Positions 8,089 through 16,349 of a stretch of 28,386 nt of DNA are shown here, in pieces. Position 1 is the stretch's first letter. The number at the start of each line of letters is the position of its first letter. The stretch spans positions 1-28,386 of the forward strand of contig CAYNCU010000020.1 in NCBI GenBank assembly GCA_964395765.1, written 5' to 3'. Position numbers and translations under genes: made by a program. This DNA comes from DATDPY01 sp964395765. Lineage in GTDB: Bacteria > Bacteroidota > Bacteroidia > Cytophagales > Cyclobacteriaceae. The notes under the pieces are model-generated. The model had not been told where the DNA came from. It searched no databases and was given only the letters and a program-made list of their open reading frames with translations.

Positions 8089-8136
8089 AAATAAAATAGA
8101 TGTTCCGCTAAATAAAATAGACAAACAGGCCTGTTT
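8089..8136 (-). promoter_or_regulatory. bglX upstream repeats: two 12-bp direct repeats plus palindrome
   Basis: The 12-mer AAATAAAATAGA occurs at 8089-8100 and 8110-8121, a period of 21 bases (two helical turns). A perfect 14-bp palindrome AAACAGGCCTGTTT follows at 8123-8136. The block lies 92-139 bases upstream of the bglX start in the 237-base gap after the deacetylase gene. The spacing suggests cooperative binding of a regulator to one DNA face. The palindrome has no loop and no adjoining T run, so it is not a convincing terminator. Confidence 0.4.
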
Positions 8137-8234
8137 TATCCATCGTTAAGGCACCAGGCTTCTTACTTTGATGCCATTGCGGCCCATCAACTTGCATTAA
8201 TTCAGGAAATAACCGGAAGTTTTCTTAAAATCAT

Positions 8235-10697
8235 TTATTTCCCCACCGATAGCATATTCATCAGTAGCCGGATGGCTCCTTTATTTCCCGCCGGCAACTG
8301 ACGAAACAACGACAGGGATGTATAGATATAATTTCCTTTCCCATAGGTTGTATAAAGTGTGGCACCTTCCAGCGGTGATTCTCCGGTATCATTCATTTTA
8401 AAAATAGGGATGTACCGGTTATCCCAATGACTGGGGAAATTCAAGCCTCTTTCCTGGACCCAGTCGTTAAAATCCGCCTGGGTTATTTTATTGGGGTAAT
8501 TCAATAACCTCTGATCAGGATTAATAAAACTTACTTTCGCATCCTCTTCGGTAACCCGGTCATTGGAAAGCGTGATAGGATACGGGGCAAAATCCTTTGT
8601 GATCAGGGGATGTACTCTGTTGTATTCCATGATGAGCGTTCCCCCGTTATATACGTATCGTAACAATTGCGGCATCCATTCATTGATTTTCTCGTCAACA
8701 TTCAGCGCCCTTACTTCAGTAACAATAGCATCATATTGTGCCAGTTTTTTTACATCGGAATAGTCATCTGCGTTCAGCACATCGACATTAAAGCCTGCCA
8801 GTTTCAGGAAATTAAGCATATGATCGCCCGCCCCCGGTACATACCCGATTTTTTTAACGGTACAGGTCCAGTCATTCTTCAGCACTTTTACCGAAGAAGG
8901 TGTATAATACTGCAAGGTTGGAATATGACTGTACCGGATAATATGTTGTGTTTTGTTAAAAATTTTATCCCCGGAACGGAAAACGGCATTTAACATATAA
9001 CCATTGGCATTCTCGTCACTTAGCTTCGATGCGGGGATTTTCACGACGATTACCGTATCCTTACCGGCTTTCAGGTTTACCGGGCTGAGGGTGAGAAGGG
9101 GGCTTCCGGTACTGATGGTCAGGGTGCCATTATTTATATCCTTCACAGGATGAACCATCAGTGATGTATTAATGGATCCGTCCGGTTGTGTCATTACAAG
9201 TGTTGCGCCGAAATCCAAGGTAACGGCAGGAACGATTCTTAATTTTTCAACTACAGTCCCTTTTTCCTGGTCATTGGTTTTAAAGGATAATGGTATTTTA
9301 ACCGTAAAATCCTGATCCCCGATTTGAAGGCTCACCGAACCATTCAATAACGATGGGGTTTCAGGAAGTCCCAGCAACGAATCCACGGGGATGGAGTAAT
9401 GCGCATCGTCCATGGGAGGTTGCGACATCCAATACGGTTCCGTTATCGGTGTATTGTCAGGGATCGTAATATCATGCCTGAAATTATGGAGATCATCGTC
9501 GTTGATTTTTATATTTTCGCCGGTTGATTCATTCAGCCAGTTAATTGATTTTAAAACCATGGAAGTGGAAGAACGCCCGATGATATTCAATTCAAATGGC
9601 AGGGATGAACCTTCGGTGGCATAGGGTTGATTGGTCACCATCTCGGCCAGAAATCCGCTGCAATCAAGTATAATTTTATCGATTTCTTCGGTTTTTTCAT
9701 TTCTCCAGTATTCATCCTTTACCGAGGCAATCATTTTCCTTATATCCAGTAATTCCGGAAGGCTCGCGTCGGGATGAAGGAAATCATAATTTTGCAATAC
9801 TTTGTCAATCTTATCACCGATATCCTTTCGCCCGACCCTGTTCCATGAAATATCAATTCCATCAAATAGGGAGGTTTTTATCGGGGAACCGTCAAGGAGC
9901 GAAAAGTATTCTGTTGCTGTTCCCGGAACACTGGGTGTACCGGCACCCTGGCTTTTATGCATACTACGAATGATTCCGGCAAGTTCCCCGTACCCCATTC
10001 CCAGCAATGGAGAATATTGCCCAACGGTGACCTTAAACTGATCCTCCGAAGTCGTATTAAAACTTCCGAACCGGAAAGTGTTCCATAAAACACGTTTCGG
10101 TTGCCAGGGAGAATAATATTTAAGCTGATCCGGGTATTTCGTCTTATCGCCGGAATCCTTGAAAGCATCCTCCGCCAAAATGGTAGCCGCGGCATGCTGT
10201 CCATGTCCCGCCTGTGCGGTGGGAGGAAATCGGCATATGACTACATCAGGTCTGAATTTTCTATAAATCCAGGTAACATCCCCGGTAAGTAGCTTTTCAT
10301 TCCAATGTTTAAAAGTTTCCGTATGACTCTTGGAAAAGCCGAAATCAATGGCCCGGGTAAAATATTGCCCGGCTCCGTCAATGGCACGGGCGTCCAGTAA
10401 TTCATGGGTGCGGATTAAACCAAGCGCCGCCCCCTGCTCGCTGCCAAGAATATTCTGTCCTCCGTCGCCTCGTGTAACGGAAAGGTAGGCAGTCCTGAGA
10501 TTCTGATCCTGCACCAGCCAGGCCAGGAGCCTTGTGTTTTCATCATCGGGATGGGCAGCAAGGTATAAAACATTGGCAAGATGATCCAGTTGTGATATTT
10601 CATGATATATCCTCGCGGAATTCTCAGGGTGTACCTGTTGCGCCTGAGCAGTAATTGTAATAACCAGTGAAAGGAATAAAATATTAATCTTACGCAT
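8235..10697 (-). CDS. Exported PIG-L/LmbE-family deacetylase with large C-terminal extension
   Basis: An 820-aa protein with a signal peptide (MRKINILFLSLVITITAQAQ). The zinc deacetylase domain (about 38-260) has AAHPDDE (His49, Asp52), SVTRGDGGQN and GHGQHAAA (His168), the metal-ligand pattern of the LmbE/PIG-L family, which removes N-acetyl groups from GlcNAc-type sugars. A beta-sandwich-like middle follows. The C-terminal part (about 640-820) contains KKIGYVPGAGDHMLNFLKLAGFNVDVLNADD and NGGTLIMEYNR and resembles a class I glutamine-amidotransferase-like fold without a visible catalytic triad. Single-domain family members are near 230 aa, so most of this protein is accessory. It lies 237 bases upstream of bglX on the same strand. 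The substrate cannot be read from the sequence. Confidence 0.85.
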   Translation of the reverse strand: MRKINILFLSLVITITAQAQQVHPENSARIYHEISQLDHLANVLYLAAHPDDENTRLLAWLVQDQNLRTAYLSVTRGDGGQNILGSEQGAALGLIRTHELLDARAIDGAGQYFTRAIDFGFSKSHTETFKHWNEKLLTGDVTWIYRKFRPDVVICRFPPTAQAGHGQHAAATILAEDAFKDSGDKTKYPDQLKYYSPWQPKRVLWNTFRFGSFNTTSEDQFKVTVGQYSPLLGMGYGELAGIIRSMHKSQGAGTPSVPGTATEYFSLLDGSPIKTSLFDGIDISWNRVGRKDIGDKIDKVLQNYDFLHPDASLPELLDIRKMIASVKDEYWRNEKTEEIDKIILDCSGFLAEMVTNQPYATEGSSLPFELNIIGRSSTSMVLKSINWLNESTGENIKINDDDLHNFRHDITIPDNTPITEPYWMSQPPMDDAHYSIPVDSLLGLPETPSLLNGSVSLQIGDQDFTVKIPLSFKTNDQEKGTVVEKLRIVPAVTLDFGATLVMTQPDGSINTSLMVHPVKDINNGTLTISTGSPLLTLSPVNLKAGKDTVIVVKIPASKLSDENANGYMLNAVFRSGDKIFNKTQHIIRYSHIPTLQYYTPSSVKVLKNDWTCTVKKIGYVPGAGDHMLNFLKLAGFNVDVLNADDYSDVKKLAQYDAIVTEVRALNVDEKINEWMPQLLRYVYNGGTLIMEYNRVHPLITKDFAPYPITLSNDRVTEEDAKVSFINPDQRLLNYPNKITQADFNDWVQERGLNFPSHWDNRYIPIFKMNDTGESPLEGATLYTTYGKGNYIYTSLSLFRQLPAGNKGAIRLLMNMLSVGK

Positions 10698-10851
10698 TAT
10701 CCTGATATTTTAATTTCGAATTCAACGCGGCATCAGCTTCTCTTTTAACGGAAATTATGAAGCGCTAATTCCATCAAAAGAAATCAATTAATAATAATTA
10801 ACACACAATTGAGGAAAAGAAAATACCGGGGAAAGGCGTAAAATGTCGTGA

Positions 10852-11046
10852 TCACTGACTACGTGGCCTCCCCCCTAAAACCAGGTATGTATTCGCCATC
10901 AACAATCCCATAAGGCCAATATAGGATAATTTCTGCCAGACAGTGCCCTGAAAGTGTTCATCAATTCCGTTATAAGTAACCCAAAGCATGAACAGAATGT
11001 TACCGGCAACAGTCAAAATCATCAATATTTTTTTTAACTCTTTCAT
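10852..11046 (-). CDS. Small two-span membrane protein
   Basis: A 64-aa protein with two predicted membrane helices (about 6-25 and 40-58) separated by a short polar loop containing DEHFQG, and a basic tail GGRPRSQ. The family is not recognised. It starts 31 bases after creD on the same strand and ends the cluster headed by the winged-helix regulator, which supports it as a real gene. It may be a partner or modulator of CreD, but nothing in the sequence proves a function. Confidence 0.65.
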   Translation of the reverse strand: MKELKKILMILTVAGNILFMLWVTYNGIDEHFQGTVWQKLSYIGLMGLLMANTYLVLGGRPRSQ

Positions 11047-11077
11047 AATTAATTCATTTATTTTTTCCTATGATCGT

Positions 11078-12409
11078 TTAATTGTAATTCCTGTACCAAT
11101 TTATTTTTCGGGTCACGTACATGGTTATTCCCAATGCCACGAATAAGCCGAGGCTACCCACCAACAAAGAATATTTTTCCAGCTGGAGAAGCGTATAAAT
11201 AAATCCGTAGGTAATGGCAAGGAAAAAAAGCATCAGGAAGGAATTTCCCGGTTTTTCGAATAACGTTTTCGAATATAGAAATATCTGAATTATGATGAGT
11301 ACAGAAGCAATCAGATAGGCGAAATCAAACCCGATATATTCGGACAGTGATAATAATAAAATGTAAAACAGGGTAAGAGACAGTCCTACCAATACATATT
11401 GGATCGGGTGAATTCTCTTATGAGCCATAATTTCAACCAGGAAAAACACCAGGAATGTCAGCGCAATTACCAATAAAGAATACTTCGATGAACGAAGGGA
11501 TTTCAGGTATTGATCGGCAGGAAGCAGAAAATTTACGCCAAAGGCTGAATTTGAAAGCGTTTGCGTCTCATCGGTCCATTGCTGGGGATAATTCCGGTTG
11601 TAGTCCAGTATTTTCCAGTCCGCATTGAATCCATCCCCGGTTACCTTATAGGTGGTCGGCAAAAAGTCACCCGTAAAACTTGGCGTATTCCAGGAAGAAG
11701 TCATGCTTGCCGTGGTTTCTTTTCCCAGAGGAACAAAGAATATATTTTCACTTCCTTTCAGAGAAATATCGATCGTAAATCCGGACGCGAACCCGGTTCC
11801 TGAATCCAGGGGAAGCATTGCGGAAACTCCCGAGTTGAACAGGGTTTTATCCGTATTACCAGGGCTGAATTCATAATTTCCCGATCCCCATTGCAGTCCA
11901 ATGGAATCCGTAATACCCCTCAGATCATCAATTCCTAACTGCAATCGCGCTTGTTGCCAGATTACATCCTTCTCACTGATTCCAAGAGAAGTAAAATCAG
12001 GAAGCGGGAATTTTCCATGTAAATGGATATGGGAATTATAAACAATTACCGTGTATAGCCCGCGATGTCTTTTCTCGGGAACCACATGGCTTTGAATATT
12101 CAGTTGATCCGGAAGAAAATAGGCATCTTTTTTATAAGATTTAATTTTCCCGTCATTATCGATCTGGGAAAACAGGTAGGGAATAACAAGCACCGGCCCG
12201 GTTACCTGCTGTGAACCGGACCATTTGCCCGAAACATCCTTGATAGCCTCCTTCATGGTATCTTCTCTTTCGCTGATCAAAGAGGTGATCATGGTTTTAG
12301 GGATCAGGAGCACGAGAATAATAAAGGTGATCGACAATAATTTTATTGTGACCGAACGGCTTAGGCTTTCATTAAGCTTTTCAAACCAATTTAAATTCTG
12401 ATCATCCAT
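11078..12409 (-). CDS. creD: CreD-family inner membrane protein
   Basis: A 443-aa CreD/Cet-type protein. It has one N-terminal membrane segment (about 20-42) followed by the family signature PKTMITSLISERE, then a long extracytoplasmic region (about 60-300) with SGSQQVTGPVLVIPY and a SALLPLD-like MLPLDSG motif, then about five C-terminal membrane helices ending in VTRKINWYRNYN. CreD responds to the CreBC system in enterobacteria and affects envelope and beta-lactam/colicin phenotypes. Its molecular activity is unknown. No creBC genes are here. Instead creD follows a membrane gene and a winged-helix regulator. The start is 66 bases after the preceding gene. Confidence 0.88.
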   Translation of the reverse strand: MDDQNLNWFEKLNESLSRSVTIKLLSITFIILVLLIPKTMITSLISEREDTMKEAIKDVSGKWSGSQQVTGPVLVIPYLFSQIDNDGKIKSYKKDAYFLPDQLNIQSHVVPEKRHRGLYTVIVYNSHIHLHGKFPLPDFTSLGISEKDVIWQQARLQLGIDDLRGITDSIGLQWGSGNYEFSPGNTDKTLFNSGVSAMLPLDSGTGFASGFTIDISLKGSENIFFVPLGKETTASMTSSWNTPSFTGDFLPTTYKVTGDGFNADWKILDYNRNYPQQWTDETQTLSNSAFGVNFLLPADQYLKSLRSSKYSLLVIALTFLVFFLVEIMAHKRIHPIQYVLVGLSLTLFYILLLSLSEYIGFDFAYLIASVLIIIQIFLYSKTLFEKPGNSFLMLFFLAITYGFIYTLLQLEKYSLLVGSLGLFVALGITMYVTRKINWYRNYN

Positions 12410-12475
12410 AGTTTTAAAAAGTTTAAATTCAAATTAACATTTAGTACAAGGTGAAGAATCATAGGAACAACAGTT

Positions 12476-13375
12476 TTATTCCTGATTATTTTTAAAGGAG
12501 TTGAGTCCCAATGGATTTTTAAGACAATAATATCCGGTAACGGCAGCAACCATAGCAGTTCCGGTAAAAAAGCCAAACACTAATAAAATCCGGTTCAAAG
12601 GCGGCAAGGTCCCCCCACCTTCGGTCATTTCACCGGCAAAGGCGGTCATTCCAATAAGCAGGCCCAGAAGTGTGATAAAGATCCAGGGCCGGGATTTTAA
12701 TCCGGGGGCCGGGGTTTTAATTTGTATTTTCTTTTCCTGTACAGGTATGGGAATGAAATCCCGTACCATAAAAGATAAAGGAATAAAATATAATGCAATA
12801 CTTAATGCCAATGTGACAAGTTCTCCCGGGATTATAGGATATAAGTTAAGCGGATACAATCCCAGGATCAGGATCCAGGATATTAAAATCAAGGAAGTCT
12901 TAAGGGAAATTCTTATTTCCGGAGAGCCCGATTTTCTTGCCATACGTCGGAGAATAATAAGAACAATAAATAAAAAAGCAGTCATACCAGAAAAAAGAAG
13001 AATGAGTTCAACGGCAGGTGGCTTATTTATCCATTCGAATATTTGACGGATCATTGCAATCAAGTCCGCTGAGAGGGCAATAAGAATTCCAAGGGCAATA
13101 GCGGCATGCGTTCGTAAAATTAAAATAATCTGACGAGAAGATGATCCCCGGCCGCGAAAGAACAATAAGGTACGATAGATAATCAGACAAAAGAGAATCA
13201 TGGAAAAAATCATGGCGAAAGATCCGAAAGCATCCCACGGATCTTCTCCGAACGGAAGAATGGCCGACAAAGCGGGACTATGTTTATTAAACATGAAATA
13301 GAGGTAAAAAAAAATTACCAACAAACCACTAATTATCGTAACTGATTTCAATGATTTTTTCATCTTGATTACCAT
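12476..13375 (-). CDS. Multispan membrane protein of unknown function in the creD cluster
   Basis: A 299-aa hydrophobic protein with about eight predicted membrane helices (roughly 8-27, 48-67, 85-107, 118-138, 158-178, 183-205, 232-250, 265-288). A short cytoplasmic-type linker (IPVQEKKIQIKTPAPGLKS) precedes the last pair. No family recognised. Start could be the first Met or Met5 (MKKSLKS). It lies directly downstream of the second candidate operator (13428-13444) and 66 bases before creD, so it is probably the first gene of the 299aa-creD-64aa transcript. It may be a membrane partner of CreD. Confidence 0.7.
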   Translation of the reverse strand: MVIKMKKSLKSVTIISGLLVIFFYLYFMFNKHSPALSAILPFGEDPWDAFGSFAMIFSMILFCLIIYRTLLFFRGRGSSSRQIILILRTHAAIALGILIALSADLIAMIRQIFEWINKPPAVELILLFSGMTAFLFIVLIILRRMARKSGSPEIRISLKTSLILISWILILGLYPLNLYPIIPGELVTLALSIALYFIPLSFMVRDFIPIPVQEKKIQIKTPAPGLKSRPWIFITLLGLLIGMTAFAGEMTEGGGTLPPLNRILLVFGFFTGTAMVAAVTGYYCLKNPLGLNSFKNNQE

Positions 13376-13427
13376 TTTTTACATCTTAATTTCAATGAAT
13401 TCACTCATACATCAATAATAACAAAGT

Positions 13428-13444
13428 ACTTTATATTACAAAGT
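13428..13444. promoter_or_regulatory. Candidate operator 2 for the HTH_34 regulator
   Basis: The 17-mer ACTTTATATTACAAAGT is an 8+1+8 palindrome with one mismatch. With five further shared bases on its left (AAAGT) it matches operator 1 (14382-14403) at 20 of 22 positions. It lies 53 bases upstream of the 299-aa membrane gene and just past the regulator's stop. An extra half site ACAAAGT is at 13421-13427. Confidence 0.6.
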
Positions 13445-13476
13445 AAAATCACAAAAAAAATCATTTTTGTGATTTT
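13445..13476 (-). terminator. AT-rich 13-bp hairpin at the regulator stop codon
   Basis: Perfect 13-bp inverted arms (13445-13457 and 13464-13476) with a 6-base loop enclose the stop codon of the winged-helix gene. The loop-side T tract is in the stem and no clean T run follows, so termination or attenuation is uncertain. The hairpin abuts the operator-2 palindrome directly. Confidence 0.4.
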
Positions 13477-13760
13477 ATTAATTGCTCCAGAATGTCGAGA
13501 TGTTCGGCAAATGCTTTTTTACCCGCTACGGTGCATAAATACCGTGTATTGGGTTTTTTTCCGACAAATTGTTTTTTCACCTTTATATATCCTTCCCTTT
13601 CCAGGATTTTAAGACTGCTCGCCAGATTTCCGTCCGTAAGATCCATCAATTCCTTTATTGCGTTAAAATCAATTTCAGGATTGGTTACCAATACCGACAT
13701 AATGCCGAGTCTCACGCGGCTGTCGAATACCTTGTTCAGCCTCGAATAGATCTCCTTCAC
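13461..13760 (-). CDS. Winged-helix transcriptional regulator (HTH_34 type), GTG start
   Basis: A 99-aa DNA-binding protein of the winged-helix HTH_34 type (MarR/ArsR-like). It reads LNKVFDSRVRLGIMSVL, then DFNAIKELMDLTDGNLASSLKILEREGYIKVKK (helix-turn-helix plus wing start), then a KKPNTRYLCTVAGKKAF wing and a C-terminal dimerisation helix. The start chosen is the GTG overlapping the stop of the upstream membrane gene as ATGTGA. A longer reading up to 13895 would run deep into that gene and adds unrelated residues. It is probably a dimeric repressor of its own cluster, since two matching palindromes flank it. No ligand-binding domain is visible, so a signal may come through the co-encoded membrane protein. 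Confidence 0.88.
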   Translation of the reverse strand: MKEIYSRLNKVFDSRVRLGIMSVLVTNPEIDFNAIKELMDLTDGNLASSLKILEREGYIKVKKQFVGKKPNTRYLCTVAGKKAFAEHLDILEQLIKSQK

Positions 13761-14377
13761 ATTCCGAATTTTAATAACATAATGATACCATAAATAAGAT
13801 GCATGATACCAAATCCCATCGCCCAAAACAATAATCCGTAACCAGGCAACAGCGAACTGATCAATCCCAGTAAAATCTCGGCATAACCCATCCACTGTAT
13901 TGCAGATAAGGTATATTTCGCCCCCTGGACTAAAGAAATACCATAAAATATCAGAAAGGAAGGCACAATCGTTTCAAAATGTCCCATGATCGCCATGGTG
14001 ATCACAAAAAGTCCGCCGGCTACCAGGGGAACAGAAAGGGTCGTTAACAATTGTTTCGAACCCGGCCCCCAAAAAATCAGTTTTTGCCGTTTCGCCCGGT
14101 AATAGGAAAAGATTACCGCCGTGAACAACGCCAATATCAAAATGACGATGAGTACGATTAAGAGCATGATAAATATAAATGACCAATGGCCATGATTTTC
14201 CAGCACCGTGATTGAGAATTGCCGGCCCAGGAATCGATAAGCGATCAGGGTTCCCGCCAATGCATAAATGCCTGCCAGAATTCCTGACCATCCGCTCAGT
14301 GAAATGAAGCGGGACGATCGTTCCATGATACTCCGGATCTCCTTTATATCCTTTATATAATCCTGTGAATCTTCCAT
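13757..14377 (-). CDS. Multispan membrane protein coupled to the HTH_34 regulator
   Basis: A 206-aa protein with a charged N-terminus (EDSQDYIKDIKEIRSIMERSS), then about five or six membrane helices (roughly 23-48, 58-90, 105-128, 134-152, 160-200). No named family recognised. The stop overlaps the regulator start (ATGTGA), implying translational coupling. The start lies 9 bases from a perfect 17-bp palindrome. Pairing of a small membrane protein with a winged-helix regulator suggests membrane sensing or sequestration of the regulator, which is inference. Confidence 0.75.
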   Translation of the reverse strand: MEDSQDYIKDIKEIRSIMERSSRFISLSGWSGILAGIYALAGTLIAYRFLGRQFSITVLENHGHWSFIFIMLLIVLIVILILALFTAVIFSYYRAKRQKLIFWGPGSKQLLTTLSVPLVAGGLFVITMAIMGHFETIVPSFLIFYGISLVQGAKYTLSAIQWMGYAEILLGLISSLLPGYGLLFWAMGFGIMHLIYGIIMLLKFGM

Positions 14378-14386
14378 TCTAAAAGT

Positions 14387-14403
14387 ACTTTGTAATACAA
14401 AGT
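14387..14403. promoter_or_regulatory. Candidate operator 1 (perfect 17-bp palindrome)
   Basis: ACTTTGTAATACAAAGT is a perfect 8+1+8 palindrome, 9 bases upstream of the 206-aa membrane gene. It is near-identical to the site at 13428-13444. It overlaps the candidate -7 box of the minus-strand promoter, the usual position for a repressor. Confidence 0.68.
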
Positions 14404-14430
14404 TGACAATTATAAAATGAAATGCAAAAA
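14398..14430 (-). promoter_or_regulatory. Candidate promoter of the regulator/creD cluster
   Basis: On the minus strand TTTTTG (14430-14425) and CAACTTTG (14405-14398) are 19 bases apart, fitting the Bacteroidota -33 TTTG and -7 TAnnTTTG arrangement with one mismatch in the -7 box. The -7 box lies partly inside operator 1. Confidence 0.4.
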
Positions 14431-14464
14431 TTCCGGTAAAAATATTATGGATTTATCTTTCCCG

Positions 14465-14472
14465 TATATTTG
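14465..14472 (+). promoter_or_regulatory. Candidate -7 box for the M1 peptidase gene
   Basis: TATATTTG matches TAnnTTTG exactly and ends 23 bases before the ATG. It would give a very short leader. No good -33 match was seen. Confidence 0.45.
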
Positions 14473-14495
14473 TTCTAACATCAACACTTTTTGCC

Positions 14496-16343
14496 ATGAC
14501 CCAAACCACAATTTTTATGCTATTGATTTTGCTCAGCCTGCCTTGCTTATCACAGCCTCAAAAAGGCCTTTATTTACCGGTAGAATTCCAGCATGCTTTC
14601 AATTCCGGGACCCGTTCATTCGACGGAGATCCCGGAAAAAATTACTGGCAGAATCACTCCGATTACAACCTGAAAGCAATTATCGACCCCTATAAAAAGA
14701 CACTTGCAGGAGAGGCTGACATTACTTATTACAATGAAAGTCCCGATACGCTCAACTCTATTACCGTATTTCTTTATCCCGATGAATATGCAAAGCGTTC
14801 CTCCAGGGATTATGACATTGATCCTAATCTGCTCACCGATGGCGTACATATAGATTCCCTGGCGGTTGATAATATGGAGGTCAATCTCGATGACAGGAGC
14901 GCGGTCTGGCGATATGGAACAAGAATGTTCATACGGCCGAAAACTCCCGTCTTGCCTGATTCATCAGTACAACTTCATATTGCCTGGAATTATATTATTA
15001 CGGCTAATGGCGAAGACCGGGACGGAATCTATGACAGTACCAGCCTATTTATCGGATACTGGTACCCGGAAATCGGCGTATATGATGACATTGACGGTTG
15101 GAATAGCATCGATCATACCGGTGGAGTGGAATTTTACCATGATTATTCAAATTATAAAGTCGAATTAGAAGTGCCGGACAATTTCCTGGTTTGGGCTTCC
15201 GTTCCACCTGATAATGAAAAGGATATTTACCCGGATTTCATACTCAATCGATTAGCCGATGTAAATGAAAATAAAGCCACTCCAATTGTGACTAAAGACG
15301 ATATCCAAAAAGGGATCAGGGTAAAAACCAATCTTTGGAAATATACGGCAAATGATTTCCCGGATTTCTGTTTTGCACTCAGTGATCATTACCGTTGGGA
15401 TGCCAGATTATATAAAAACAGCGACACCTATTTTCTGAATACCGTTTATCCGGAATATCATAAACGCTTCGCCGTCAATTCTCAAATTGAGTATGAAGCG
15501 CTTGGAGTTTTTACTACCCAACTGCCGGCCATTCCCTTTCCGTTCAGGTATTTTACAGCCGTGAATGCGCTGCACGGCGGTGGCATGGAGTACCCGGGGA
15601 TGATCAACGACGGATTTTATGATACTGCCCTGATCAGCCGGCCGACGACCGAACTGGCAGCCAACCGGGGCCTGACCTATCATGAAATGTTCCACATGTT
15701 TTTTCCCTTTTATATGGGAATCAACGAATCCAAATACAGCTGGATGGATGAAGGCTGGGCCTCCTTTACAAGTTATTTGATCCCGAATGAATACAGGGCC
15801 CGCGGTTTATACCGTTTTGGTGAATTATCGGTTGCCCCAATGATGGTTCCTTCCAATATTACCCCGAGGGATTTTTATGTCAATGCCTATACGATTGGCG
15901 CCTATTCTTATTATTCCTTACAGCAATTACTTGGTCAACCGTTATTTTTAAAATGCCTTCAGGAATATATACACCGCTGGCATCACAAACATCCCACCCC
16001 CTATGATTATTTTAATTCCTTCAGCAACACCTCCGGAAAAGATCTCAACTGGTTCTGGAAACGATGGTATTTTGACTGGGGCTATGTAGACCTGGGCATT
16101 AAGGGTTATAATGGTAAGGAACTGACCATACAAAATATTGGCGGGAAACCTATGGCCGCCTCAGTAAAATTAACCTTTGAAGATCAGTCCACCGATGAAG
16201 TTCGGATTAACCCCTCGGTGTGGAAAGAAAGCGACACCTACCAGCTTTCGGTTACCAGAAAGAAGAAGCTGATTTCAGCAGAATTGATTATACCTTACAC
16301 CGGCGATGTCATGTTAGATAATAATACCTGGATGGTAAAGTAA
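14496..16343 (+). CDS. Exported M1-family metallopeptidase
   Basis: A 615-aa zinc aminopeptidase-like protein with a signal peptide (MTQTTIFMLLILLSLPCLSQ). The N-terminal beta domain (about 50-290) is followed by the catalytic domain with GGGMEYPG (361-368, the GxMEN-type substrate motif with Tyr in place of Asn) and HEMFH-x18-E (His396, His400, Glu419, with catalytic Glu397). A helical part with YxxG-type residues follows, and a short C-terminal beta region. It is probably periplasmic, removing N-terminal residues from peptides. It is transcribed divergently from the creD cluster and ends at a bidirectional terminator. Confidence 0.9.
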   Translation: MTQTTIFMLLILLSLPCLSQPQKGLYLPVEFQHAFNSGTRSFDGDPGKNYWQNHSDYNLKAIIDPYKKTLAGEADITYYNESPDTLNSITVFLYPDEYAKRSSRDYDIDPNLLTDGVHIDSLAVDNMEVNLDDRSAVWRYGTRMFIRPKTPVLPDSSVQLHIAWNYIITANGEDRDGIYDSTSLFIGYWYPEIGVYDDIDGWNSIDHTGGVEFYHDYSNYKVELEVPDNFLVWASVPPDNEKDIYPDFILNRLADVNENKATPIVTKDDIQKGIRVKTNLWKYTANDFPDFCFALSDHYRWDARLYKNSDTYFLNTVYPEYHKRFAVNSQIEYEALGVFTTQLPAIPFPFRYFTAVNALHGGGMEYPGMINDGFYDTALISRPTTELAANRGLTYHEMFHMFFPFYMGINESKYSWMDEGWASFTSYLIPNEYRARGLYRFGELSVAPMMVPSNITPRDFYVNAYTIGAYSYYSLQQLLGQPLFLKCLQEYIHRWHHKHPTPYDYFNSFSNTSGKDLNWFWKRWYFDWGYVDLGIKGYNGKELTIQNIGGKPMAASVKLTFEDQSTDEVRINPSVWKESDTYQLSVTRKKKLISAELIIPYTGDVMLDNNTWMVK

Positions 16344-16349
16344 AAAAAA

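Noticed and set aside
12391..12576. A 61-codon minus-strand frame between the 299-aa gene and creD
   Set aside because: It overlaps the end of the 299-aa gene and the start of creD in another frame, and its Leu/Asn-rich sequence looks like translated AT-rich spacer.
13761..13895. Longer version of the HTH_34 regulator
   Set aside because: The extra 45 residues lie within the 206-aa membrane gene and do not resemble the family. The overlapping GTG at 13760 gives the normal length.
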